Positions 1-4,438 are shown, counted from the first letter of the stretch. The stretch: DNA of 5,018 nucleotides from Nitrosopumilales archaeon CG_4_9_14_0_2_um_filter_34_16 (GCA_002788515.1 PFRJ01000133.1:1-5018); one strand, 5' to 3'. Made by a program: numbers and translations. Notes: a model not told the origin generated them from the letters alone.

Positions 1-269
1 ATTCTCATCATTGTAGTTATTCCACCAATTGCTGCAGCATGTGATTCAGTTTTTGCTGCTTGATTAATTGGAGAGTAAACACCATAGTGAACATGTGTAT
101 CAATTGGTCCAGGTACAGAGACTAGTCCGTTGCCATTAATTTTATTGTCACATGCAGGAGTATCATTTGTGAATCCTACAATTTTTCCTTCATCAATTAA
201 GATATTCTTGTCTACCATTCCTTGAGGAAGAATAACGTGTGAATCGACAATTACAGTATCATACGTCAT
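1..269 (-). CDS. Amidohydrolase of the dihydroorotase/hydantoinase family, N-terminal fragment (runs off left edge)
   Basis: The reverse strand opens with ATG at 269 and stays open for 89 codons to the window edge, so only the N-terminus is present. It begins MTYDTVIVDSHVILPQG, followed by a short beta region containing ILIDEGKIVGF, the usual start of cyclic amidohydrolases. The metal-binding motif is PGPIDTHVHYG, with the HxH pair at His59 and His61, followed near residue 80 by an AAAIGGITT segment that matches the conserved AAAxGGxTT of dihydroorotase, hydantoinase and allantoinase. Family members hydrolyse or form cyclic amide bonds using one or two metal ions; dihydroorotase acts in pyrimidine synthesis in the cytoplasm. 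The residues after HxH (YGVYSP) are neither the usual dihydroorotase LRDPG nor the hydantoinase LDMPF, so the substrate is left open. The family is well supported; the exact enzyme is not. Confidence 0.85.
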   Translation of the reverse strand, partial: MTYDTVIVDSHVILPQGMVDKNILIDEGKIVGFTNDTPACDNKINGNGLVSVPGPIDTHVHYGVYSPINQAAKTESHAAAIGGITTMMR

Positions 270-290
270 CTGGAAATTTTATGTATTGCA

Positions 291-300
291 TGCTATTATG
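291..300 (-). promoter_or_regulatory. Weak TATA-like box for the amidohydrolase gene
   Basis: On the minus strand these bases read CATAATAGCA, centred about 27 bases before the ATG at 269. That is where an archaeal TATA box would lie if the mRNA were leaderless. The match is poor, so this is a positional inference. Confidence 0.3.
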
Positions 301-503
301 CGTTGAGATTAATCTTGAAAAAATCAACCGTAACATAGTAAAAGAAAATATTTTTTAAAATATCAATTACTGCAGTCATACACCTACTAATAAGCAAAAA
401 ACATGATTCTAGTGTTAGATTAACAGATGGTGTTTTAGCTGTTTAATGATAAAATTAAGAGATTAATTGGATTAAAATTAAATTTTAAACTCCAATACAC
501 TCG

Positions 504-512
504 TTATTATAA
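504..512 (+). promoter_or_regulatory. TATA-like box for the small zinc protein gene
   Basis: TTATTATAA is centred about 25 bases before the ATG at 533, fitting a leaderless transcript. A second candidate, TTTTAAAC near 483-490, would instead give a leader of roughly 20 bases. No purine-rich ribosome binding site is seen close to the ATG, which favours the leaderless reading. Confidence 0.45.
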
Positions 513-532
513 GAAAGAAATACGTGTTAATT

Positions 533-661
533 ATGTCACAAGACAGAAAAATGTACAAATGCATCTGTGCTGACTGCAAAAAAGATTCAGAAGTACCTTT
601 TGAACCAAAAGAAGGCAGACCAGTATATTGTAGAGAATGTTTACCAAAACACCAAAAGTAG
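533..661 (+). CDS. Small CxxC-x17-CxxC zinc-binding protein (42 aa)
   Basis: The frame ATG 533 to TAG 661 encodes 42 residues beginning MSQDRKMYKCICADCKKDSE. Cys12 and Cys15 form one CxxC knuckle and Cys33 and Cys36 (YCRECLPKH) form the second, separated by exactly 17 residues. This matches the CxxC-x17-CxxC domain of very small proteins in archaea and bacteria, which are presumed to bind one zinc ion; their molecular role is not established. The segment between the knuckles (VPFEPKEGRPVYC) is the typical conserved part. A further cysteine at position 10 makes a local CxCxxC. The ATG at Met7 is an alternative start that would keep the whole domain, but the upstream TATA-like box fits 533 better. 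The gene stands alone, with a T-rich stretch downstream. The family call is firm; the function is unknown. Confidence 0.85.
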   Translation: MSQDRKMYKCICADCKKDSEVPFEPKEGRPVYCRECLPKHQK

Positions 662-714
662 AAGATTTAGACTAGTTTCGTTTGATTAATTTTAAACTTG
701 ATTATTTTCAAATA

Positions 715-739
715 CTCTAATTTTTTTATTTTAATTTAG
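715..739 (+). terminator. T-rich archaeal-type terminator region
   Basis: About 55 bases after the stop at 661 the plus strand has a run of seven T followed by more T-rich sequence (TTTTTTTATTTTAATTT, starting near 721). Archaeal RNA polymerase terminates at oligo-T tracts without needing a hairpin. This is placement and composition evidence only. Confidence 0.45.
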
Positions 740-790
740 TTGTCATATCTGGAGTTAAATTCTAAATTTCAACATGTGTTAAAATCGAAT

Positions 791-802
791 TTCTTAAAAA
801 TA
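791..802 (+). promoter_or_regulatory. TATA-like box for the 100-residue protein gene
   Basis: TTCTTAAAAATA is centred about 27 bases before the ATG at 823, as expected for a leaderless archaeal mRNA. It is one of the clearer boxes in the window. An earlier out-of-frame ATG at 816 hits a stop after four codons and is not the start. Confidence 0.55.
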
Positions 803-822
803 GGGACAGATAATTATGCGGT

Positions 823-1125
823 ATGGTTGAAGCCTCACTTTCAAAACTAGATGATAGGGGCGTTTTCACCATTGTAAAAGTTGAGAATGTTGAGAAAAAA
901 GTTGGCAAGGACACCATTACAGAAGTCAATATCGAAACTGAAGAAGAGTTTGACGGAGTAAAGAATTTCTATACTGCAAGAAAGATGATTGTCGCAAGAT
1001 TTTATGATAATGGTAAACCAACTCAGATAACTCAGGACATTAAAAGAGGAAAAAAATACAGAGTAAAAATTATCACACAGAAATTTGGCAATGGAAAAGA
1101 AGATTATGATATTGCAAAGTCTTGA
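823..1125 (+). CDS. Conserved-looking hypothetical protein, beta-rich (100 aa)
   Basis: I do not recognise this protein. The frame encodes 100 residues with no signal peptide, no membrane segment and no cysteine. It is highly charged, rich in Lys, Glu and Asp, and shows alternating hydrophobic patterns typical of beta strands: GVFTIVKVENVEKK (13-26), TITEVNIETEEEF (31-43), MIVARFY (55-61) and YRVKIITQKFG (79-89). That pattern would suit a small beta-barrel such as an OB-like fold, but this is only inference from hydrophobicity. Codon use and composition resemble the neighbours, and a TATA-like box stands at the right distance, so the gene is likely real. It has its own promoter, and a tRNA gene follows 127 bases later, so the context gives no functional hint. 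Confidence 0.75.
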   Translation: MVEASLSKLDDRGVFTIVKVENVEKKVGKDTITEVNIETEEEFDGVKNFYTARKMIVARFYDNGKPTQITQDIKRGKKYRVKIITQKFGNGKEDYDIAKS

Positions 1126-1220
1126 TTTTGTGAAAATTCTGAGTTTGTAGAGTATTTTTCACTAAAAAGAAGAGAATGAAATTGCACGTTACGTCAGTTT
1201 TAGCCATTTCTTGAGAAAAT

Positions 1221-1230
1221 GAATAAAAGC
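1221..1230 (+). promoter_or_regulatory. TATA-like box for the tRNA-Ala gene
   Basis: GAATAAAAGC is centred about 27 bases before the first tRNA base at 1253, the normal spacing for an archaeal TATA box. Upstream, a short T5 tract at 1155-1159 may end transcription of the preceding gene. Confidence 0.5.
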
Positions 1231-1252
1231 GCAACTCAAAGAGGTAGTTTGC

Positions 1253-1324
1253 GGGCCGGTGGTTTAGTGGTATAATGCCTCGTTCGCAACGAGGATGTCG
1301 AGGGTTCAATTCCCTCCCGGTCCA
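1253..1324 (+). tRNA. tRNA-Ala, anticodon CGC
   Basis: A full 72-base cloverleaf can be drawn by hand. The acceptor stem GGGCCGG pairs with CCGGTCC, including a G3:U70 wobble, the universal identity element for alanyl-tRNA synthetase, and the discriminator base is A73. The anticodon stem CCTCG/CGAGG closes a seven-base loop TTCGCAA with anticodon CGC at 1285-1287, which reads the Ala codon GCG. The variable loop is ATGTC. The T stem GAGGG/CCCTC encloses TTCAATT. The D stem is weak (G-U, U-A, U-A, then a U-U mismatch), and the D loop carries the expected GG at 1269-1270. There is no intron, and the 3' CCA is not encoded (bases after A73 are CTT), so it would be added after transcription. Identity is nearly certain. 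Confidence 0.96.
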
Positions 1325-1338
1325 CTTTCCAGAAACCA

Positions 1339-1350
1339 TTATACATAAAT
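1339..1350 (+). promoter_or_regulatory. TATA-like box for the 118-residue zinc-ribbon gene
   Basis: TTATACATAAAT lies between the tRNA end and the ATG at 1368, centred about 25 bases before the start codon. The short distance to the ATG and the lack of a purine-rich binding site point to a leaderless mRNA transcribed separately from the tRNA. Confidence 0.55.
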
Positions 1351-1367
1351 AAAAAAATACAATCACC

Positions 1368-1724
1368 ATGGAAGTCTTTGACGGAAAAAAAGCCGCACAG
1401 GATTACATGTCAAAGCACACTCTGGCATTTTCCACTCCAGAATTAACTCTAATGAGATTTGCGTTTTGGTTAGGAGATTCAGTACCAGATCCAAAAAATG
1501 AGGGGAAGGGAATTCCAAGAATGATGACATATTTAGTTGAACAAGACTTTGAACCGGTCTTAATTGACGATGAGACATATGTTCCATCAGGTGCAGTAAA
1601 AAGCTCGGCAACTATTGGAAATGCATACAGCGAGCAAAAAGCAGAGGGAAACTTTTGTTCTGAATGTGGTGCAAGCATTTCAGCTACTGCAAAGTTTTGT
1701 CCAGAATGCGGTACAACACAGTAA
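1368..1724 (+). CDS. Protein with C-terminal zinc ribbon (118 aa), function unknown
   Basis: The protein starts MEVFDGKKAAQDYMSKH and has two parts. Residues 1 to about 75 form a mixed alpha/beta region with no motif I recognise; it contains ELTLMRFAFWLGD and a FEPVLIDDETYVPSG segment. After a linker of about 20 residues, residues 96-118 form a four-cysteine zinc ribbon with Cys97, Cys100, Cys111 and Cys114 in the CxxCG-x9-CxxCG pattern (the ending FCPECGTTQ is typical). Such ribbons are small folds that usually act as protein or nucleic-acid contact modules. There is no signal peptide, so the protein should be cytoplasmic. The TATA-like box supports the ATG at 1368. It faces the zinc-ribbon gene at 1747-2274 tail to tail. 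The zinc ribbon is firm; a role is not assigned. Confidence 0.88.
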   Translation: MEVFDGKKAAQDYMSKHTLAFSTPELTLMRFAFWLGDSVPDPKNEGKGIPRMMTYLVEQDFEPVLIDDETYVPSGAVKSSATIGNAYSEQKAEGNFCSECGASISATAKFCPECGTTQ

Positions 1725-1746
1725 GAAAAATTGTTTTTTAATTATT
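1725..1746. terminator. Shared T-rich/A-rich terminator between convergent genes
   Basis: Only 22 bases separate the two converging stop codons. On the plus strand they include TTGTTTTTTAATTATTTTA (the last base lies just past the gap), and on the minus strand TTAAAAAACAATTTTTC, so both directions have oligo-T. A bidirectional archaeal terminator is likely, based on composition and placement. Confidence 0.45.
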
Positions 1747-2274
1747 TTATGCTTTAGAGCCACATTTAGTGCAGAACTTTGCATTTGGCCTAAGTTCTGC
1801 TCCACATGAAGAGCATCCGTTTCCACTTTGTTGCACAGTTCGTCTTGGCATCAAAGCTGGATCAGGTGATGGCAATGTTCCAACATCTCCAAAAGATTCT
1901 TTTGCAGAAACAATTCCAGGTGGTCCTCCACCTACAGGATTTTGTGCAGTACCAGATCTTGGCATGCCCATTCCGCCTGCCATCATCCCAGGACTTCCCA
2001 TCCCCGGCATCAAACCAGGAGACTGTGTGTTTCCAGAACCGCTTCCGATTGATTTTTTTAATTCAAATATTACTTTGATAGCTAAAAACTCTAATGCAGA
2101 ATATGCTACAGTATAGTCTCCTAATTTTTCAAAAAATTCTTTGTCACTGAGTTGACCTTTCTTGTACATGTTGTTAGTGTCTAGAAACGATTCATAGTAT
2201 CCTTGAGATTCATCAAACAAACTTTGCAGTTTGTCAAAGAGCATGTTGAGTGTGTCTACTTCGCCAAATGACAT
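1747..2274 (-). CDS. Helical protein with Gly/Met/Pro linker and C-terminal zinc ribbon (175 aa)
   Basis: Three regions are visible. Residues 1-75 are predicted to be helical and rich in aromatic residues (for example LFDKLQSLFDESQGYYESF and YTVAYSALEFLAIKVIFELKK), without a transmembrane span. Residues 77-150 are a low-complexity, probably disordered linker rich in Gly, Met and Pro, with segments such as PGMMAGGMGMPRSG. Residues 154-171 form a zinc ribbon with Cys154, Cys157, Cys168 and Cys171 (GCSSCGAEL and KFCTKCGSKA), the same spacing as in the convergent neighbour and the gene at 2784. There is no signal peptide, so it is probably cytoplasmic. The layout, a helical module joined by a flexible linker to a zinc ribbon, suggests an adaptor or protein-interaction role, which is inference. 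It lies 67 bases downstream of the thioredoxin gene on the same strand, but with a T-rich stretch between. Confidence 0.87.
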   Translation of the reverse strand: MSFGEVDTLNMLFDKLQSLFDESQGYYESFLDTNNMYKKGQLSDKEFFEKLGDYTVAYSALEFLAIKVIFELKKSIGSGSGNTQSPGLMPGMGSPGMMAGGMGMPRSGTAQNPVGGGPPGIVSAKESFGDVGTLPSPDPALMPRRTVQQSGNGCSSCGAELRPNAKFCTKCGSKA

Positions 2275-2292
2275 AATCTCACTCGATTTTTG

Positions 2293-2304
2293 GAATATTA
2301 ATTA
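2293..2304 (-). promoter_or_regulatory. Candidate TATA-like box for the 175-residue zinc-ribbon gene
   Basis: On the minus strand the bases read AGTAATTAATAT, centred about 25 bases before the ATG at 2274. The match is modest. If it is used, the gene is transcribed separately from the thioredoxin upstream of it. Confidence 0.35.
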
Positions 2305-2311
2305 CTTTAGG

Positions 2312-2330
2312 ATCAAAAAATAAGAAAAAC
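2312..2330 (-). terminator. T-rich terminator after the thioredoxin gene
   Basis: Reading the minus strand, GTTTTTCTTATTTTTTGAT follows the thioredoxin stop codon by about 12 bases. Two oligo-T runs (five and six) in close succession fit archaeal intrinsic termination and would separate the thioredoxin from the zinc-ribbon gene beyond it. Confidence 0.5.
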
Positions 2331-2341
2331 GTGTTTGAGGT

Positions 2342-2686
2342 TTATGCTAGTGCTCTGTCAATCATATTTTTGTATGATTCTTTAGAAGCCGCACCTACTT
2401 GTTGGCTAATAATTTCACCTTTGTTAAGAAGGATCAAGGTTGGAATACTAAAGACGTTGTATTTTGATGCCAACTCGTTGGCCTCATCAACATTAACCTT
2501 AACAAATTTTACTTTGCCATCATAGTCAGTGGCCAGTTCTTCAACTACTGGACCTACCATTCTACATGGACCGCACCATTCGGCCCAAAAGTCTACAAAA
2601 ACAGGAATGTCAGAGTTTATCACATCGACTTCCCATGATTTTGCATCTGAAATTTGTGTAATACCCATTCTAACATCATTTTGCAT
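2342..2686 (-). CDS. trxA: Thioredoxin
   Basis: This is a small cytoplasmic disulfide reductase that passes electrons from thioredoxin reductase to target proteins. Counting from the ATG at 2686 (114 residues), the sequence shows the strand FVDFWAEWCGPCRM with the redox pair Cys38 and Cys41, the buried Asp32, and the cis-proline Pro82 in the FSIPT loop opposite the active site. The LILLNKGEI strand and the terminal helix complete a full single-domain fold. The start is uncertain. An upstream ATG at 2719 gives 125 residues with a hydrophobic, unfamiliar extension (MLILVNVFRYV), whereas the ATG at 2668 gives the usual 108. I chose 2686 because AGGT stands five bases before it, while 2719 would suit a leaderless mRNA from the divergent promoter. 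The gene diverges from the PRC-barrel gene. Family membership is certain; the symbol is by family, and other thioredoxins may exist in the genome. Confidence 0.95.
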   Translation of the reverse strand: MQNDVRMGITQISDAKSWEVDVINSDIPVFVDFWAEWCGPCRMVGPVVEELATDYDGKVKFVKVNVDEANELASKYNVFSIPTLILLNKGEIISQQVGAASKESYKNMIDRALA

Positions 2687-2745
2687 GACATACCTAAAAA
2701 CGTTAACCAGAATTAACATCGTATTTTTTGTTGGAAAATTAATTT

Positions 2746-2760
2746 TGATATATACTTAAA
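2746..2760. promoter_or_regulatory. Overlapping divergent TATA boxes (thioredoxin and PRC-barrel genes)
   Basis: The block TGATATATACTTAAA reads as TTAAA centred about 26 bases before the plus-strand ATG at 2784. On the minus strand it reads TTTAAGTATATATCA, about 30-40 bases before the ATG at 2719 and about 60-75 before 2686. One AT block therefore seems to serve both directions, so the two genes would compete for or share TATA-binding protein. Confidence 0.5.
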
Positions 2761-2783
2761 TGACGTTTTGACAAAATCCAGTT

Positions 2784-3512
2784 ATGAGTTCGGAACTTAG
2801 ACTTAAAAAATTAAGAGGATCTGGCGGCTATGTTATGGCTACAGTTACTGATGAACAGCAGATGAAAGGAAACCTAGGCGGACCTGATCTGTTTTTGGCA
2901 CCAATTGGAAGACTAGATGCTGAAAAAATTACTAAACATTTTTGCAACACTTGTGAAAAAGAATTTGAAGGTCCTCCAAAAATTGAATTTGAAAATCCAA
3001 ATGAAGAAGTTGCAGAGAATCTAGTACTAGCAGAAAAAGGTCAATACATTTGCAAATCATGCAACTCGTCAATCGCAGAGTACAGAGAATTCAAAAAACA
3101 AAACGAAGCAGGAGACGTTGGAGTTGCAAAACCATTAGAACCTCAAGCGAGCACACAAGTTACACAATCTGCACCACAAAGAACAGAACCTGTGCAAGTT
3201 CCACAAGCATCTACACAACCAGAACCGGCAACTGGAGTTGCTTCAATTGAAGGAAGGACAGTATTTGATGAGAATGCAAACAAGATTGGAACCGCAAAGC
3301 AAGTCGGAATTGATTCAACACAATCTATGGTCTTAGTGATTACCAAAAATGACGGTACAGAAGGCAGTATACCATGGAGTAATATTAAAAAAATTGGCGA
3401 TGCAGTTCTCTTAGGAAAACCAGAGACATCACAACCAGGAAAATGCTCCAAGTGTGGATTTGCAAACAAAGAAGGTTCCAAGTTCTGTGAAGAATGTGGA
3501 ACAAAAATCTGA
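2784..3512 (+). CDS. Zinc-binding module, PRC-barrel and zinc-ribbon fusion protein (242 aa)
   Basis: There are four regions. Residues 33-105 hold a conserved-looking N-terminal module with two CxxC pairs, Cys54/Cys57 (FCNTCEKEF) and Cys90/Cys93 (YICKSCNSS), probably one zinc site. Residues 110-150 are a flexible Gln/Thr/Pro linker in which PQASTQ occurs twice. Residues 153-211 fit a PRC-barrel, a small beta-barrel found in RimM and photosynthetic reaction-centre H subunits that usually mediates protein or RNA contacts; segments are IEGRTVFDENANKIGTAKQV and SIPWSNIKKIGDAVLLG. Residues 221-238 are a zinc ribbon (Cys221, 224, 235, 238). There is no signal peptide, so it is probably cytoplasmic. 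The TATA-like block favours the ATG at 2784; an in-frame ATG at 2835 (MATVTDEQQ) is a real alternative that keeps all domains. Function unknown. Confidence 0.88.
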   Translation: MSSELRLKKLRGSGGYVMATVTDEQQMKGNLGGPDLFLAPIGRLDAEKITKHFCNTCEKEFEGPPKIEFENPNEEVAENLVLAEKGQYICKSCNSSIAEYREFKKQNEAGDVGVAKPLEPQASTQVTQSAPQRTEPVQVPQASTQPEPATGVASIEGRTVFDENANKIGTAKQVGIDSTQSMVLVITKNDGTEGSIPWSNIKKIGDAVLLGKPETSQPGKCSKCGFANKEGSKFCEECGTKI

Positions 3513-3515
3513 TAG

Positions 3516-3525
3516 TTAAATTTAA
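3516..3525 (+). promoter_or_regulatory. TATA-like box for the signal peptidase gene
   Basis: TTAAATTTAA begins just after the stop codon of the preceding gene, centred about 31 bases before the TTG at 3552 and 25 before an ATG-TAA at 3546. It implies independent transcription beginning near 3546, although read-through from upstream is also possible. Confidence 0.45.
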
Positions 3526-3551
3526 TCATGATGTTATAGGCGAAAATGTAA

Positions 3552-4298
3552 TTGGCAAAAAAATCCATCTCAAAAGGAATAATCAAAGACATCATAATTG
3601 TCGGTGTCGGTGTTTTAGTTATCTGGATAGGTCTTCAGGTAGCATTTGGAACACAAAACCCATTTTATGTCGTTGCAAGCGGAAGTATGATTCCAGTTCT
3701 AGAAGTATACGATGTTTTGATTGTTCAAGGTCACGAACCTTTTGATGACATAGAGGTAGGAGACATTATTGTCTTTAACAGACCGTCTGATCACAACAGG
3801 GTGATTGTGCACAGGGTTGCATCAATACTAGAAGATGATCCTAAAACAATTAGAACAAAGGGAGACGCAAATCCAGCATCAATTCCAGGAACAGACTTTC
3901 CAATTACTGAAGAGGAGTACATTGGAAAGGTAGCATATACTCTTCCACAGGTAGGATACGTAACCCAGCTGCTAAAGCCACCAATCAACTATATCATAAT
4001 TGCAGTTGTAGTTGGAGTCATGATTGCAAAGCAGGTGATAAAGAAGAAGAACGAGAAAGAACTTGCACTAGACTCTGAGACTGTTGAAGAATTATCAGAT
4101 ATCAACAAAATTGAAAAAGATTCAGAATATTCAGAGCACGTTAAGAAGGCAGAAGATGATGAAGAGTTAGATGACACAGATGAGATAGAAGATAATGCAA
4201 AGACAGATGAAATAGAAGACAAGTTTGAAGATATCGAAGATGCTGTAGAAGACAAGGAATCAGATGAAAACCCAAAGAAAAAAGAAAAAGAGTATTGA
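3552..4298 (+). CDS. Signal peptidase I, archaeal/ER type, with long acidic C-terminal tail (248 aa)
   Basis: This membrane serine protease (family S26) removes signal peptides from exported proteins at the outer face of the membrane. Residues 10-32 form the first membrane span (IIIVGVGVLVIWIGLQV). The catalytic serine is Ser45 in VASGSMIPVL, and the general base is His87 in VIVHRV, where bacterial enzymes have lysine, so this is the archaeal/eukaryotic Ser-His type. TKGDANPAS (102-110) carries the conserved Asp105. A second span at about 146-163 (YIIIAVVVGVMIAKQVI) is followed by KKK and an 80-residue tail full of Asp and Glu, with TDEIED repeated at 209-214 and 218-223; by topology the tail should be cytoplasmic. 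The start is TTG: an in-frame TAA lies directly before it, and no ATG follows until Met46 beside the catalytic serine. An exported-protein gene follows. Confidence 0.94.
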   Translation: MAKKSISKGIIKDIIIVGVGVLVIWIGLQVAFGTQNPFYVVASGSMIPVLEVYDVLIVQGHEPFDDIEVGDIIVFNRPSDHNRVIVHRVASILEDDPKTIRTKGDANPASIPGTDFPITEEEYIGKVAYTLPQVGYVTQLLKPPINYIIIAVVVGVMIAKQVIKKKNEKELALDSETVEELSDINKIEKDSEYSEHVKKAEDDEELDDTDEIEDNAKTDEIEDKFEDIEDAVEDKESDENPKKKEKEY

Positions 4299-4306
4299 TT
4301 TTACAA

Positions 4307-4366
4307 GTCAGGCAAACAGGTTCACATATCCAAATAACAAGGAATAGATCGTCCTGTTTGCTTGGT
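4307..4366 (+). other. Long inverted repeat / RNA hairpin between signal peptidase and exported-protein genes
   Basis: GTCAGGCAAACAGG (4307-4320) can pair with CCTGTTTGCTTGGT (4353-4366). The inner nine pairs (GCAAACAGG/CCTGTTTGC) are perfect Watson-Crick, and the outer five include three G-U pairs, which suits an RNA helix better than a DNA-binding site. The loop is 32 bases. It starts nine bases after the signal peptidase stop codon, so it lies in that gene's 3' untranslated region and could be an RNA-stabilising or processing element, part of a terminator, or a small RNA. No T tract follows it directly. Confidence 0.5.
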
Positions 4367-4431
4367 GGTGTAATTACGTAAAATTAACTAAAAAAGGATC
4401 CTGAGAAATTGTCAGTTTCAAGGGTAGAATC

Positions 4432-4438
4432 ATTTATC
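4432..4438 (+). promoter_or_regulatory. TATA-like box for the exported CFI-box protein gene
   Basis: ATTTATC (within AATCATTTATCAAG) is centred about 29 bases before the TTG at 4464, close to the spacing seen before other genes here. It supports transcription starting near the TTG and a start codon at that position. Confidence 0.4.

Larger units (their letters stand above)
270..532. other. Non-coding gap between divergent genes
   Basis: These 263 bases separate the left-edge amidohydrolase from the divergent small zinc protein. I find no convincing open frame or tRNA. The gap is AT-rich and holds a perfect 10-base palindrome, AGATTAATCT (306-315), which sits 37-46 bases before the amidohydrolase start and could be an operator. 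It also holds an AT-only inverted repeat, ATATTTT-TT-AAAATAT (348-363), and TATA-like strings near 484-490 and 504-512 that probably serve the gene at 533. The palindromes could be chance in sequence this AT-rich. Confidence 0.5.

Noticed and set aside
348..363. ATATTTT-TT-AAAATAT inverted repeat as a regulatory hairpin
   Set aside because: It consists only of A and T in a very AT-rich gap, so such a match is expected by chance.
421..490. Possible C/D box small RNA around AATGATA
   Set aside because: No proper box C (RUGAUGA) paired with a box D (CUGA) at the right spacing, and no stem joining them.
1073..1369. Minus-strand frame of 98 codons covering the tRNA
   Set aside because: It runs antisense through the tRNA-Ala gene. 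The stretch GRELNPRHPRCERGIIPLNHRPA is a common false translation of tRNA sequence.
1769..2116. Plus-strand frames of 115 and 90 codons opposite the 175-residue zinc-ribbon gene
   Set aside because: Shadows of the minus-strand gene, which has the zinc ribbon and a plausible helical domain.
3143..3595. Minus-strand frame of 150 codons across the PRC-barrel gene and the start of the signal peptidase gene
   Set aside because: It lies opposite a well-supported gene with clear domains, its translation shows no recognisable motif, and it crosses a gene boundary.
3494..3745. Plus-strand frame of 83 codons starting inside the end of the PRC-barrel gene, and the idea of a frameshift in the signal peptidase
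   Set aside because: Its translation is Arg/Ser/Cys-rich and unlike any protein, while the other frame carries an intact signal peptidase with both membrane spans and catalytic residues. No frameshift is needed.
3989..4255. Minus-strand frame of 88 codons, very rich in serine
   Set aside because: It is the mirror of the acidic tail of the signal peptidase: GA-rich Asp/Glu codons read backwards give Ser-rich sequence. No start context or domain.
4396..4415. GGATCC palindrome and CTGA...TCAG pair near 4396-4414
   Set aside because: Six-base and four-base matches only; too short to mean more than chance, and no T tract follows to make a terminator.
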